Below, one piece after another: positions 37,074 to 46,263 of a stretch of 64,000 nt of DNA. A program made the translations under genes and the position numbers. The first letter of the stretch is position 1; each line of letters opens with the position of its first letter. Where the stretch lies: the NCBI RefSeq assembly GCF_000504165.1, contig NZ_AYSE01000001.1, forward strand, positions 248,001-312,000, in the 5' to 3' direction. Below the pieces are notes generated by a model, which saw only the letters and a program-made list of their open reading frames with translations, did no database searches and was not told where the DNA came from. The DNA comes from Bacillus sp. FJAT-14578 (lineage in GTDB: Bacteria > Bacillota > Bacilli > Bacillales > Bacillaceae_H).

Positions 37074-37262
37074 ATGGATATCGCAGCGCTCTCAATCGGT
37101 ATGCAGCAAGCAAATCTACATCAGCAAGTCGACGTTTCCCTTATGAAAAAAGTCATGGAAACTGCTGAAGCAAACGGACAGGCGATGGCAAATATGCTCC
37201 AGCAAATGACGGTTCCGGCTCCGCATCCGACGCTCGGGAACCGGATTGATGTAAAAGGATAG
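37074..37262 (+). CDS. yjfB: YjfB-like putative motility protein
   Basis: 62-residue protein resembling B. subtilis YjfB (MDIAALSIGMQQANLHQQVDVSLMKKVM, PAPHPTLGNRIDVKG). YjfB is sigma-D dependent but of unknown role; no clear sigma-D promoter is seen here. ATG 37074 follows AGGAGG; the longer open frame from 36954 overlaps hcp and is rejected. Confidence 0.8.
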   Translation: MDIAALSIGMQQANLHQQVDVSLMKKVMETAEANGQAMANMLQQMTVPAPHPTLGNRIDVKG

Positions 37263-37272
37263 TGTCCACTGG

Positions 37273-37298
37273 GCCAGCTTATCAGAGCTGGCTTTTTT
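37273..37298 (+). terminator. Terminator of yjfB
   Basis: GCCAGCT-tatcag-AGCTGGC followed by TTTTTT. Confidence 0.92.
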
Positions 37299-37451
37299 CT
37301 TATCAGCCATTCATCAGCTGCATCCCTTCCTGCTATCCCCTTCCATTCAACTACCCGCATATTTTGACTGCTGCAGGGTATATATACAACAGGAGAAGTC
37401 TATTTCTTCAAACTCAAACTATAACGAATAAGCGGAAAGGATGGGAGACCA

Positions 37452-37658
37452 ATGGCAGACACAACGATTCGCGTAAAAGAAGCCACAACAGATCAAGCCA
37501 TTCAAACATTAGAATCCATTCTAGTGCAAATGGACGGCATTGAAAGAGCATTGGTAGATATGGAAGACGGCGAAGTAAAGATTGAATATGACGAGAACCA
37601 AGTAAAGCACGAACAGATTATGAATAAAATCCAACAGCATGGACTGCACCTTCTATAG
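37452..37658 (+). CDS. HMA-fold protein without metal-binding cysteines
   Basis: 68 residues matching the beta-alpha-beta-beta-alpha-beta rhythm of CopZ (TIRVKEATTDQAIQTLESILVQMDGIERALVDMEDGEVKIEYDE), but the CxxC loop reads KEATTDQA and the protein has no Cys at all. It therefore cannot bind copper in the usual way; a protein-protein role or another ligand is possible. Start ATG after GGATGGGAG. Own terminator at 37679-37707. Confidence 0.7.
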   Translation: MADTTIRVKEATTDQAIQTLESILVQMDGIERALVDMEDGEVKIEYDENQVKHEQIMNKIQQHGLHLL

Positions 37659-37678
37659 GAAATACAGCCCAAATGCCC

Positions 37679-37707
37679 AAAGAGTGTTGTTCCGGCAACA
37701 CTCTTTT
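37679..37707 (+). terminator. Terminator of the HMA-like gene
   Basis: AAAGAGTGTTG-ttccgg-CAACACTCTTT, 11 bp perfect, then TCC. Confidence 0.85.
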
Positions 37708-37803
37708 CCATTCCAGGTAATCGACGTTTTTATGAATGGATTCTTCACCGCCTCTGACTCATCCTCCATACACTGTCATATACATGAACATGAGGTGATG
37801 TAT

Positions 37804-38520
37804 ATGGATCTTCAATATACAGATATGCTGGCATTGTTAGGGGTTGGAGGGGCTCATCCAGGAGGGCTTCATTTGACAAAGGAGCTGTTAGCGGAAGAAG
37901 GAATCACAAACGCGACCACCATACTGGATATCGGCTGCGGCACGGGTCAAACCGCCGCTTATCTTTTCTGGGAGTATGGCTGTAAAGTGACCGCATGCGA
38001 CCTAAATGAAACGATGGTTCAAAAAGCGAACAAGCGGTTTGAACGAATGGATTTGCCATTGAAAGCTCAAATCGGCCACGCGGAACAGCTTTCATTTGCC
38101 AACGAAACATTCGATATCGTATTGTTCGAGTCAGTCGCCGCTTTTACCGATCTTTCCCTCTCATTGAAAGAATGCCGTCGAGTGCTGAAAAAGGGCGGGG
38201 TGGCATTAGCCATTGAAATGATAAAAGAGCCCCATTTATCTGAACAAGATGAACATCTCCTCACCGGCTTCTACCGCTTTCAGTCCATACTCACCGAGAA
38301 GCAGTGGATAGAACGATGGGAACAGGCAGGGTTTTCCGTCGTGACAAGCGGGTGTGAACACATGCTGGAACAAGATAATCAATCGATTGACTTTGGCACA
38401 GAATTTGATTTGTCGGCCCGCATTCCTTCGACGGTTTACGACCTCCTTGATGAACACGAGCGATTAACGGAAAAATTCCAATCATTATTAGGTGTCCGTG
38501 TATTTCGCTGTATTCGCTGA
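37804..38520 (+). CDS. Class I SAM-dependent methyltransferase
   Basis: 238 residues. Motif I ILDIGCGTGQTAAYL near 40, motif II TACDLNETMV, motif IV FDIVLFESVAAFTD and post-motif LKKGGVALAIEM are all visible. Substrate unknown; the family includes quinone and small-molecule methylases. ATG 37804 lies 6 bases after GAGGTG; an open extension to 37639 overlaps the terminator of the preceding gene. Confidence 0.85.
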   Translation: MDLQYTDMLALLGVGGAHPGGLHLTKELLAEEGITNATTILDIGCGTGQTAAYLFWEYGCKVTACDLNETMVQKANKRFERMDLPLKAQIGHAEQLSFANETFDIVLFESVAAFTDLSLSLKECRRVLKKGGVALAIEMIKEPHLSEQDEHLLTGFYRFQSILTEKQWIERWEQAGFSVVTSGCEHMLEQDNQSIDFGTEFDLSARIPSTVYDLLDEHERLTEKFQSLLGVRVFRCIR

Positions 38521-38591
38521 AATATGTGATACTCGTCCATACGGCTTGGTCCCTCCTTTCATATGGTATTAAAGAAAAGGAGGTCCAAATC

Positions 38592-38840
38592 ATGTCTGTT
38601 GGAAACTATTATAATCTTTGCTGCCGCTATCAAGGCCGTGTTGTTCGTATAAACGACCGCTTCGGGAACGTTCACCATGGGCGAATTGCCAGAGTGACAA
38701 GAAACAAAGTATATATTCAACCACTGCGTCGCCCGGGCTTTGGCTACGGCTTTTATGGATACGGAGGTTTCGGTGCCGCATATGGTGTCGTGCTAGGAGT
38801 CATCGTAGGTATTGCGTTGGCTGCTGCATTTTTCTGGTAA
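38592..38840 (+). CDS. Small Gly/Tyr-rich protein with C-terminal membrane helix
   Basis: 82 residues: a basic N-terminal half with SH3-like strand pattern (QGRVVRINDRFGNVHHGRIARVTRNKVYIQPL), a GFGYGFYGYGGFGAAYG stretch and one hydrophobic helix (VVLGVIVGIALAAAFFW) to the end. I do not recognise a characterised family. Such architecture is seen in Bacillus spore-associated or envelope proteins, but this is only a guess. Strong AAAGGAGG. Confidence 0.7.
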   Translation: MSVGNYYNLCCRYQGRVVRINDRFGNVHHGRIARVTRNKVYIQPLRRPGFGYGFYGYGGFGAAYGVVLGVIVGIALAAAFFW

Positions 38841-38841
38841 A

Positions 38842-38880
38842 AAGAGCTCCCATGATAATTATATATCTTGGGAGCTTTTT
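38842..38880 (+). terminator. Terminator of the small Gly/Tyr-rich gene
   Basis: AAAGAGCTCCCA / TTGGGAGCTTTTT stem-loop with T-run. Confidence 0.88.
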
Positions 38881-38922
38881 ATTTTTCAAAAGGCTGGCTC
38901 TATCCTATTCTCTAAACTACTC

Positions 38923-40158
38923 CTATTGGTTTATTCCCTTTTCCATCATTTTCAAAGAAATAGCCCGTTGCTGCCCGTCGCGGTAAAGCTTCATTTCCAC
39001 ACTTTTTCCCATTGTGGCTTTCGTATAAAGATATTTTCTCAGTTCCCCTATGTTGTTAACTTTCGTTCCGTCTATCGACACAATGACATCTTTTTCCTTC
39101 AATCCCGCTTCTGCTCCCGGAGAAAAAGGCTCTACTGCCGTGATGACAACCCCTTGATTCACTTCTTGGGGCAAATGCAGCTGATCGCTTAAAACATAGT
39201 CCGGCAGTTCATTGATATTTTGAAGTCCTACCCCAATGTACGGACGTTTCACTTCCCCGTCTTGCATTAAATCATTGACAATTGGAACGACGTCATTACT
39301 CGGAATGGCAAACCCCAGCCCTTCCACCCCGCTTTGCGAAATTTTCAAGCTGTTGATTCCCACAACTTGTCCCGCACTGTTGATTAATGCGCCTCCGCTG
39401 TTTCCTGGATTGATAGCCGCATCTGTTTGAATGACATTCAAATCCCATTCACCTTGTGAAGTCGAAACGGAAATCGTCCGCTCAGTCCCGCTTATGATGC
39501 CTTGAGTAACCGTTCGGGAAAATTGAAGCCCAAGCGGATTTCCAATGGCCGTTACTTGCTCACCCGGCCGAAGCTTGGATGAATCTCCAAAGCTCGCTAT
39601 TTTCGTAGCATACTTGCTTTCCATCTCTAAAACCGCCAAATCTGTCAATGGATCTACCCCTACAATTTTTGCGGGAACCTTTTCTCCGCTTATAAGAGAA
39701 ATTTCTACTTTATTGGCCCCTTCCACGACGTGATTATTCGTGACGATATAAGCACGGTCACCGGACTTTTTAAAAATGACGCCGGAGCCTGTCCCGCTTT
39801 CTGTTTCCTGCTGATCATTTGAATAAAAATTGGAAGCTTGCTGATAATTGACGACCCCTACGACAGCCGGGGACACTTGTTCAATGGTATCGATCATGCC
39901 GCCTGATTGGGATGACGTTTGTTGAATTTGAACTTCTCCATTCGATGATTCCTTGCTTGTTGTTGCTGCCGCGTTGTCCGTTTGCGGTTGGAAAGCGATA
40001 TCGATCATCCCGAGCGAAGAACCGGCGTAAAGAGTAAGGATGCTTCCAAAAACAGCGCCGGTCAAAGAAGAGAGCCATACTTTCGATTTTCGTCTTGTTC
40101 TTGTTTGTTCGTTCTCTTTTACATCTATTTTTTCATTCATATTCATATTCATATCCAT
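38923..40158 (-). CDS. HtrA/DegP-family membrane-anchored serine protease
   Basis: About 411 residues: short Met/Asn-rich cytoplasmic start, one membrane helix (WLSSLTGAVFGSILTLYAGSS), a Gln/Ser-rich linker, a trypsin-like domain and one PDZ domain. Catalytic triad visible as His in VTNNHVVEG, Asp in DPLTDLAVLE and Ser in NPGNSGGALIN. Degrades or refolds misfolded exported proteins; corresponds to HtrA/HtrB/YyxA of B. subtilis, which one is unclear. ATG 40158 chosen (8 bases after GGTGG) over GTG 40170. Confidence 0.9.
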   Translation of the reverse strand: MDMNMNMNEKIDVKENEQTRTRRKSKVWLSSLTGAVFGSILTLYAGSSLGMIDIAFQPQTDNAAATTSKESSNGEVQIQQTSSQSGGMIDTIEQVSPAVVGVVNYQQASNFYSNDQQETESGTGSGVIFKKSGDRAYIVTNNHVVEGANKVEISLISGEKVPAKIVGVDPLTDLAVLEMESKYATKIASFGDSSKLRPGEQVTAIGNPLGLQFSRTVTQGIISGTERTISVSTSQGEWDLNVIQTDAAINPGNSGGALINSAGQVVGINSLKISQSGVEGLGFAIPSNDVVPIVNDLMQDGEVKRPYIGVGLQNINELPDYVLSDQLHLPQEVNQGVVITAVEPFSPGAEAGLKEKDVIVSIDGTKVNNIGELRKYLYTKATMGKSVEMKLYRDGQQRAISLKMMEKGINQ

Positions 40159-40252
40159 GCCCATAACCACCTTTTTATCTGTCTTATTAATGGTTTTACT
40201 GTAAATGATAAGTTTGGGATAAAAATGAGAAGATTATGGGAAATTGTCAAAG

Positions 40253-40402
40253 AGGATGCACCAAAAGGTATGATTCATACCTTTTGGTGCATCCTCCTAA
40301 AAGGACCTGTCATGAGAATCTAGTAAAAGCACGGATTCGGTGACAGGTCCTTTTAGGAAAAAATAATTTTTGCATCCTGTTTATAGATGATGGGACAGCC
40401 GC
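40253..40402 (+). repeat. Modular palindromic repeat, copy 8 (A-B-C)
   Basis: GGATGCACCAAAAGGTATG / CATACCTTTTGGTGCATCC, then GGACCTGTCA / TGACAGGTCC, then tail ending TGGGACAGCCGC. Both stems differ from other copies by paired changes. The rest of the 384-base gap holds the divergent promoters of htrA and the response regulator. Confidence 0.88.
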
Positions 40403-40542
40403 AATACAGAAAAGTTAATCTAGAATAAAAAGCAATATTAAACGTTAAAAAGTTTTTGCAGATTCATATATAATGGTGGTTGAGAAGTTTTAACTGAACA
40501 TCTTCGCCCTCGAGGGTTCAATCATATATAGGAGTGAGGATT

Positions 40543-41214
40543 ATGTCATTTACGATTCACCTTGTGGAAGATGAGGAGAACTTGAACCATGTGTTAACTT
40601 CCTATTTGAGAAAGGAAGGATGGACGGTGCAATCCTTTTTCACCGGGGAAGACGCACAAAAATCCATTTCACCGCCGCCCCATTTATGGATATTGGATAT
40701 CATGCTGCCAGACATTGACGGTTATCAGTTGATTCGGGAAATCAAAGCGGCTTCACCTGACATTCCCGTCATCTTCATTTCGGCAAGAGATGCAGACATC
40801 GATCGCATTCTTGGCCTTGAAATGGGGAGTGACGATTATTTAGCCAAGCCTTTTCTTCCCCGCGAACTTGTCATTCGTGTTCAAAAGCTGCTTAGCCGCA
40901 TTTACGGGAATCAGCCGCAACAATCGAATCTCTTGCCGCTAGCGCCTTATACGATTGACCTCAATGTCCGCCTTGTTTATAAAAACGGAAAAAGCATCGA
41001 TTTGACTTCAAAGGAATTCGACTTATTGGTCACATTAGCCCAAACTCAAGGCCAGGCTTTTTCACGAGAACAACTTTTAAATCATATATGGGGAGAAGAT
41101 TACTATGGTACAGATCGGGTTGTGGACGATCTTGTAAGGAGACTGCGCAAAAAACTGCCGGATTTACGCGTTGAAACCATTTACGGCTACGGATACAGGA
41201 TGACAAAATTATGA
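40543..41214 (+). CDS. OmpR-family response regulator
   Basis: 223 residues: receiver domain with phosphoacceptor Asp in LWILDIMLPDIDGY, acidic pair VEDEEN and Lys in AKPF, then a winged-helix DNA-binding domain (DLTSKEFDLLVTLAQTQGQAFSREQLLNHIWGEDYYGTDRVVDDLVRRLRKKL). ATG 40543 is preceded by AGGAGTGAGG. Stop codon overlaps the kinase start (ATGA), so it pairs with the following gene. Signal unknown. Confidence 0.92.
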   Translation: MSFTIHLVEDEENLNHVLTSYLRKEGWTVQSFFTGEDAQKSISPPPHLWILDIMLPDIDGYQLIREIKAASPDIPVIFISARDADIDRILGLEMGSDDYLAKPFLPRELVIRVQKLLSRIYGNQPQQSNLLPLAPYTIDLNVRLVYKNGKSIDLTSKEFDLLVTLAQTQGQAFSREQLLNHIWGEDYYGTDRVVDDLVRRLRKKLPDLRVETIYGYGYRMTKL

Positions 41215-42584
41215 AAAATAAACCGTTGGCCCTGCAAATATGGTTAGTGATCTCAGGTATCTTACTCGTTATTTCCTTATTGCTGGTCGTGTTGTTTCCA
41301 ACCACGCTCCGAAATTTTTTTACTGATGATATTTACACCAAAATCGAAAATGAGCAGCTCACTTTAATGGAGTTCGGTCTCTCGGGAGGAGCAGAGGAAA
41401 GATTTTTTGGCCTTAATGAGCAATCATCCTTTGATAATCGGACAGTCGACCATCTTCTTCTCCCTGTATATTCGAGCTATTCGCTTATTTCCGGCTCCCT
41501 TCCAGCCGAATTTTTGCAAGAAACTCAGATTCTTGCAGCCAATCAAAAGAAAGTGGTAGAAAGATACTCCAAAGATTTAGGGAAAAGCACTTTGTTTTAT
41601 GTCATTCGAAAAGCTTCTGTAAACGGTCAGCCCGCTTTCTTGCTGTCTTTCACATCCGATTCTTATCGCAATGACTTAGTGTATACGCTCTTTAAACAGC
41701 TTTTGCTTATTATGACGATCGTATTTTTATTCAGCTGGATTCCTTCCATCTGGCTTGCCAAATATTTGACGCGCCCACTCGTCACACTGGAACAGCATGT
41801 CCGAAAAATTTCACAACAAGATTGGCACGAGCCTGTAGCGGTCAATCGAAACGATGAAATCGGCAAGCTTGGTCTCACCATTGAACAAATGCGGGAAAAA
41901 CTAGTACGAAAAGACGAGGCCCAACAAGCGCTTCTGCAAAATATTTCTCATGACTTAAAAACGCCTGTTATGGTGATCCGCAGCTACGCTCAATCAATCA
42001 GCGACGGCATCTATCCTAAAGGGGACTTACCGGGGACTGTAAAAGTAATCGAAGCTGAAGCAGAGCGGCTTGAAAAGAAAATCAAGAATTTGCTATACAT
42101 GACAAAGCTCGATTACTTATCGACTCAAAAACCGCTCAGAAACAAGATTGATTTGACCGTGCTCGTTTGCAGAGCAACAGACCGCTTCCGAGGTACATGC
42201 GTTGACCTTGAATGGGATATACACACGCTTCTCTCTCCTGCCGTCATTGAAGGAGATGAAGACCAGTGGGATGTGGTCATTGACAATCTGCTTGAAAACC
42301 AATTGCGTTATGCCGCCTCACGCATTGGAATTTCCATTGACAGGACCATCATTCAACAACAACCATTCATTCTGTTGAAGATATGGAATGACGGACCTTA
42401 TATTGAACCAGCCGTACTGGACAGGCTGTTTGAACCATTTTCAAAAGGCAGCAAAGGAGAGTTTGGCATCGGCCTTAGCATCGTCAAACGAATCGTCTCC
42501 CTCCATAAGGCCGACATTTGGGCAACAAACGAAACGGACGGACCTGCTTTTTACATTCGAATACCGGCAACTAAAAAGGATTAA
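41211..42584 (+). CDS. Sensor histidine kinase
   Basis: 457 residues: membrane helices near 8-30 and 165-187 enclosing an extracellular sensor, a HAMP linker (LTRPLVTLEQHVRKIS), HisKA with His in QNISHDLKTPVMVI, N box DNLLENQLRYA, and the G boxes of the ATPase in GEFGIGLSIVKRIV. Partner of the preceding regulator. The sensed signal cannot be deduced. Confidence 0.92.
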   Translation: MKNKPLALQIWLVISGILLVISLLLVVLFPTTLRNFFTDDIYTKIENEQLTLMEFGLSGGAEERFFGLNEQSSFDNRTVDHLLLPVYSSYSLISGSLPAEFLQETQILAANQKKVVERYSKDLGKSTLFYVIRKASVNGQPAFLLSFTSDSYRNDLVYTLFKQLLLIMTIVFLFSWIPSIWLAKYLTRPLVTLEQHVRKISQQDWHEPVAVNRNDEIGKLGLTIEQMREKLVRKDEAQQALLQNISHDLKTPVMVIRSYAQSISDGIYPKGDLPGTVKVIEAEAERLEKKIKNLLYMTKLDYLSTQKPLRNKIDLTVLVCRATDRFRGTCVDLEWDIHTLLSPAVIEGDEDQWDVVIDNLLENQLRYAASRIGISIDRTIIQQQPFILLKIWNDGPYIEPAVLDRLFEPFSKGSKGEFGIGLSIVKRIVSLHKADIWATNETDGPAFYIRIPATKKD

Positions 42585-42736
42585 ACAATCACTTACCAAA
42601 AGACAACAAAACGTTTTTCAAAAATGAAACAGGAACTGACTTAATCAAAACTTATTAATCAAATAGATTGTTTTCAATCAAATGAAGCTTCAGGAAATTT
42701 CTTTTCTTAGCTGTGTTTTTCGAGACGCTTCATTTG

Positions 42737-42784
42737 ATAGGGCAGCAGAAAACGGTGGTTTCCCACCGTTTTCTGCTGCCCTAT
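42737..42784. terminator. 22-bp perfect bidirectional terminator
   Basis: ATAGGGCAGCAGAAAACGGTGG and its exact complement around a 4-base loop, between the kinase gene and the convergent 72-residue gene. Confidence 0.75.
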
Positions 42785-42786
42785 CT

Positions 42787-43005
42787 TTAGGAATTATTGT
42801 TTTGCTGTCCCAATTCTTTCGCTGATATCATTTGGTTCGCTTCTTCTACCATATGATGTTCTTCGATCGAATCTCCCGGGGAATAGGTCTGGGCTGCGTA
42901 TGGATTTTCGCTTCTTGGTTGAAAGTTCATTGAAAAATCAGGATTGAGCGGCGTATCCATTGATAGTTCTCTTACACTTTCTGCACTAGATAACTCTTCC
43001 TTCAT
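42787..43005 (-). CDS. Small acidic protein of unknown function
   Basis: 72 residues, hydrophilic, with no Cys (KEELSSAESVREL, NPDFSMNFQPRSENPYAAQTY, EANQMISAKELGQQNNN). No recognised domain, membrane helix or signal. ATG 43005 follows GGAGGTG by 6 bases, a good site; a longer frame to 43026 lacks one. Ends at the palindromic terminator. Comparable short polar proteins are often sporulation products, but nothing here proves that. Confidence 0.6.
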   Translation of the reverse strand: MKEELSSAESVRELSMDTPLNPDFSMNFQPRSENPYAAQTYSPGDSIEEHHMVEEANQMISAKELGQQNNNS

Positions 43006-43217
43006 CACGTCCACCTCCGTGATCATTAGTGTATCCAGACGAGTCCTTTTATTTTCATCCTTTTATTTATTTTTTAATTAATTATAAATTCACTTTTTTC
43101 GAATCCATGTGTCAATATATAACTGGGCATTTAAGGAAAAAATACATTGTATTATGAAAATCAACCTATGATATCATTGAATGATGAAGAAATTTCCTAG
43201 ATGAGAGGGAGAAGCCA

Positions 43218-43613
43218 ATGGAGCGAATTATCCTATTTGACGGTGTTTGCAATTTTTGCGACGGAGCCGTGCAATTTATTATAAAGCGGGATCCGAAAGC
43301 GCATTTTTCATTCGCCTCCTTGCAATCGAAATCCGGGCAAGATTTACTTACAAAATGGGATCTTCCAACCGATACATTCAATAGCATGGTCTATGCAAAA
43401 GGAAATCGTATCTACACGAAATCAACCGCCGCCCTAAAAATTGCCCGCGAATTAAAGGGCGGCTGGCCATTGTTATATGCACTCATCCTCATTCCTAAAC
43501 CAATACGCGATATAGTCTATGACCTGATTGCGAAAAACCGATATAAATGGTTCGGCCAGAAAGACGAATGCATGGTTCCAAGCCCTGACGTTCGAAAAAG
43601 GTTTTTATCATAG
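43218..43613 (+). CDS. DCC-family thiol-disulfide oxidoreductase-like protein (YuxK-like)
   Basis: 131 residues of DUF393, named after the N-terminal motif: here FDGVCNFCDGAVQFI, with CxxC at about 10-13, then a thioredoxin-like layout. Biochemistry of the family is poorly known. ATG follows GAGGGAGAAG. Next gene begins about 50 bases downstream on the same strand. Confidence 0.85.
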   Translation: MERIILFDGVCNFCDGAVQFIIKRDPKAHFSFASLQSKSGQDLLTKWDLPTDTFNSMVYAKGNRIYTKSTAALKIARELKGGWPLLYALILIPKPIRDIVYDLIAKNRYKWFGQKDECMVPSPDVRKRFLS

Positions 43614-43663
43614 TGGTATGCAAGATAGAAAAAGACATTTTTACAATGAGAGGAGATAAAAAA

Positions 43664-44947
43664 TTGAATAAAAGATTGAATAAATGGGGCCAACTGTTGT
43701 TGGCATTCATTCTTGTACTCGGAGGATTATCCCCGGCTTCAGCAAGTACAAAGGAAGGCATTCATTATGTAGCACTAGGTGATTCACTGACGGCTGGACA
43801 GACACCATACCGACAATGGGATAAAGGCTATGCTGATTTCGTCGCTGATTACCTGGATAAAAAAGGCCAACTCGGCGCTTTTACGAAAGAATTCGCCATT
43901 TCCGGCTATACGTCCAGTGATTTACTTCATGATATCGAAACGAACAAAATGGGAAAATCGTCGACCATTCAAGAAGCCATCACAAAGGCTGACATGATTA
44001 CAATCCATGTCGGCGCGAATGATTTTTTACGGGAAGCCAACTTTGATTATGAAAATGGAAAAGTGACAATTGACTCTACAAAAGTACCAATGCTTATCAA
44101 TCAAGTGACTGAAAATGTGAATGCCATCTTGCAACATATTTCGGTGATGAATCCATATGCGAAAGTATATGTGCTCGGATATTATTATCCGTTTCCCCAC
44201 TTGGAGAACACGGATCAAGAACGCGTCCTTCGCATGATGAACGCTCTTATTAACAATGCACTCATGTTAACGTCGGGGGAAAATGGGACGGTTTATATCT
44301 CATTTGAAAACTTATTTGACACATATCCTGCCGCTTATTTGCCTAATGCACAAGATATTCACCCTTCCTTGGATGGATATGCGTTCATGGCATCTGAATT
44401 TTTGAGGCAATCCAACATTTCGGCTGTCTTTAACGATGTCCCGAATGAATTTTGGGCTGCAAAAGAAATTTATTATCTTGCCTATAAGGACATCTTACAA
44501 AACAGAGATCCCCACACATATGAGCCGAATGACGCGATTACAAGAGCCGATGCAGCTAGCATGCTTGTCGGGTCTCTCATTTTGGACAAATCCATGCCGT
44601 TGGATCCTGGCTTCAAAGATGTCCCGAATACGCATGAAGCCTATTATGCGATCGCCAAATTGACGCAAATGAGCATCTTCCAAAAGGGAGAAAAGTTCCA
44701 TCCCGAAAAAGAGCTGACGCGTGCACAAATGGCCAAAATTTTTACGCTTGCCTTTCAACTGCAAGCCTCTTCAATAAAAGAATTTAAGGACATCCCAACT
44801 TCTTTCTGGGCCAAAGAATACGTGGATGCCCTTGCCTCTAACCATGTAACCACCGGATATACAGACGGGTCGTTCAAACCGAACAATTCGACGACACGTG
44901 CCCAATTTGCCGCCTTTTTATACCGGAGTTTACATGTGCAGCAATAA
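43664..44947 (+). CDS. Secreted SGNH/GDSL hydrolase with SLH anchor domains
   Basis: 427 residues. Signal peptide (LLLAFILVLGGLSPASAS), an SGNH esterase domain with block I nucleophile in VALGDSLTAG, block III VGANDF and block V DIHPSLDGY, then three SLH repeats (FNDVPNEFWAAKEIYYLAYKDIL, FKDVPNTHEAYYAIAKLTQMSIF, FKDIPTSFWAKEYVDALASNHVTTGYTDGSFKPN). A wall-bound lipase or esterase. TTG 43664 is 8 bases after AGGAG and immediately precedes the signal peptide; earlier ATGs are not preferred. Confidence 0.88.
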   Translation: MNKRLNKWGQLLLAFILVLGGLSPASASTKEGIHYVALGDSLTAGQTPYRQWDKGYADFVADYLDKKGQLGAFTKEFAISGYTSSDLLHDIETNKMGKSSTIQEAITKADMITIHVGANDFLREANFDYENGKVTIDSTKVPMLINQVTENVNAILQHISVMNPYAKVYVLGYYYPFPHLENTDQERVLRMMNALINNALMLTSGENGTVYISFENLFDTYPAAYLPNAQDIHPSLDGYAFMASEFLRQSNISAVFNDVPNEFWAAKEIYYLAYKDILQNRDPHTYEPNDAITRADAASMLVGSLILDKSMPLDPGFKDVPNTHEAYYAIAKLTQMSIFQKGEKFHPEKELTRAQMAKIFTLAFQLQASSIKEFKDIPTSFWAKEYVDALASNHVTTGYTDGSFKPNNSTTRAQFAAFLYRSLHVQQ

Positions 44948-44955
44948 AAAAAAGA

Positions 44956-45047
44956 AAGGACCCGTCATAAGAATCCAGTAAAATATAGGATTCAATGACG
45001 GGTCCTTTCAACAAAAAAAGCATTCTGATTATGTGTTTAAGGTTTAT
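44956..45047 (+). repeat. Modular palindromic repeat, copy 9 (B, decayed C)
   Basis: AAGGACCCGTCATAAGAATCC / GGATTCAATGACGGGTCCTT stem 5 bases beyond the SGNH-SLH stop codon, then a degenerate tail. Confidence 0.8.
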
Positions 45048-45066
45048 TAACTCCACTTTTCCTCAT

Positions 45067-45185
45067 TGTCCAGCTGTGGCTCCTAGCTCGCTGTGGAAAA
45101 GATGATTGCTCTCATAAGGCAAAAAACGCCTTATGGATCAATCCCTATTTCCTTCACGAGCTGAACAGTCGCCTCCGCTTTTCTT
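45067..45185 (-). repeat. Bacillaceae-type dispersed repeat, copy 2
   Basis: Near-copy of 33479-33596; contains the internal stem CATAAGGC / GCCTTATG and abuts the stop codon of the AEC transporter gene. Confidence 0.75.
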
Positions 45186-46086
45186 AAAGCACAATCATAA
45201 AAATGACAGGCAATGTCGCCAGGCTAAGCGATGTGCTGATAAGTGTGGCACTTGAAACGAAATCTGGCTCCGTATTGAACTGCAGTGCATACATCGTCGT
45301 ATTCGCCGCTGTCGGCATAGCAGCCATAATAATCATGATTTGCTTCATCATATCGTCTACTGGGAGGAACAATGTCAACATGTAGGCGATCATCGGAGAA
45401 ACCGCAAGCCTTAAAAGGAGTGACAAAGATATTTTATCTTTCGCCAAGTTGCCGATTGAGATCTTGGCAAGCTGCATTCCGAGCACAATCATAATGGTAG
45501 GAATGGCTGCGTCCGCCACTAAATCAACAGCCTGCTGAACAGAACTGCCAAGGGGGACATGGAACAATTGGAATACAACCCCGAGGAGAGCAGCATATAC
45601 CATTGGCATACGCTGGACGGCACGAATGGCGGATCGTACTCCTTTCCCCTCCGGACTTCCCTTTGCCGCATAATAAACCCCTACCGTACACATCACAAGG
45701 GATTGAATGACCATCAATACAATCGCATAATCCAATCCTGCCGCTCCAAACAACAAAAGGACGACCGGCGTTCCATAATTGCCGTTGTTCATAAAAGCGG
45801 AAGCCAAAATCATGCCGCATGTTTCAACCGTCGAATACTTCCGGACAAATGCAATCAGATACACGATGATAATAATGACAAAACAAAGCGCAAACGTGTA
45901 CATGGTCATATACAAATAATTCAAATCAAATTCCGTCGTATAAAATGTCCGGAATACAAGTACCGGTGACATTAAATAGAGCGCCATCGTTGAAATGGTT
46001 TTCGTTTCAAATCCAATCTTCTTTTGTCCGATAAATCCGAGGGCAAAAATCCCGAAAATCGGCAAAAGTACTTGGAAAAATTCCAT
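45184..46086 (-). CDS. AEC-family (auxin efflux carrier) transporter
   Basis: 300 residues, about ten membrane helices in two repeats (LPIFGIFALGFIGQKK; AFMNNGNYGTPVVLLLFG with the conserved N-x-G-N-x-G-x-P motif; AMPTAANTTMYALQF). Bacterial members export or import organic acids such as malate. ATG 46086 is favoured over GTG 46095 from the AGGTG spacing. Substrate unknown. Confidence 0.85.
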   Translation of the reverse strand: MEFFQVLLPIFGIFALGFIGQKKIGFETKTISTMALYLMSPVLVFRTFYTTEFDLNYLYMTMYTFALCFVIIIIVYLIAFVRKYSTVETCGMILASAFMNNGNYGTPVVLLLFGAAGLDYAIVLMVIQSLVMCTVGVYYAAKGSPEGKGVRSAIRAVQRMPMVYAALLGVVFQLFHVPLGSSVQQAVDLVADAAIPTIMIVLGMQLAKISIGNLAKDKISLSLLLRLAVSPMIAYMLTLFLPVDDMMKQIMIIMAAMPTAANTTMYALQFNTEPDFVSSATLISTSLSLATLPVIFMIVL

Positions 46087-46263
46087 CCTCTTCACCTTCG
46101 TTACATTTAATTTCTCTCTTACTACTATAACAGAAATATGTAACTATTTACCTTTCAATCACAAAAAAAAATTTCTTCTCTCTACAATGAATATGATAAA
46201 TATTTTCATTGATTAAAAAGCGCGCTCCTTATGACCACACATCTCTCCTAGAAAACAACACAA

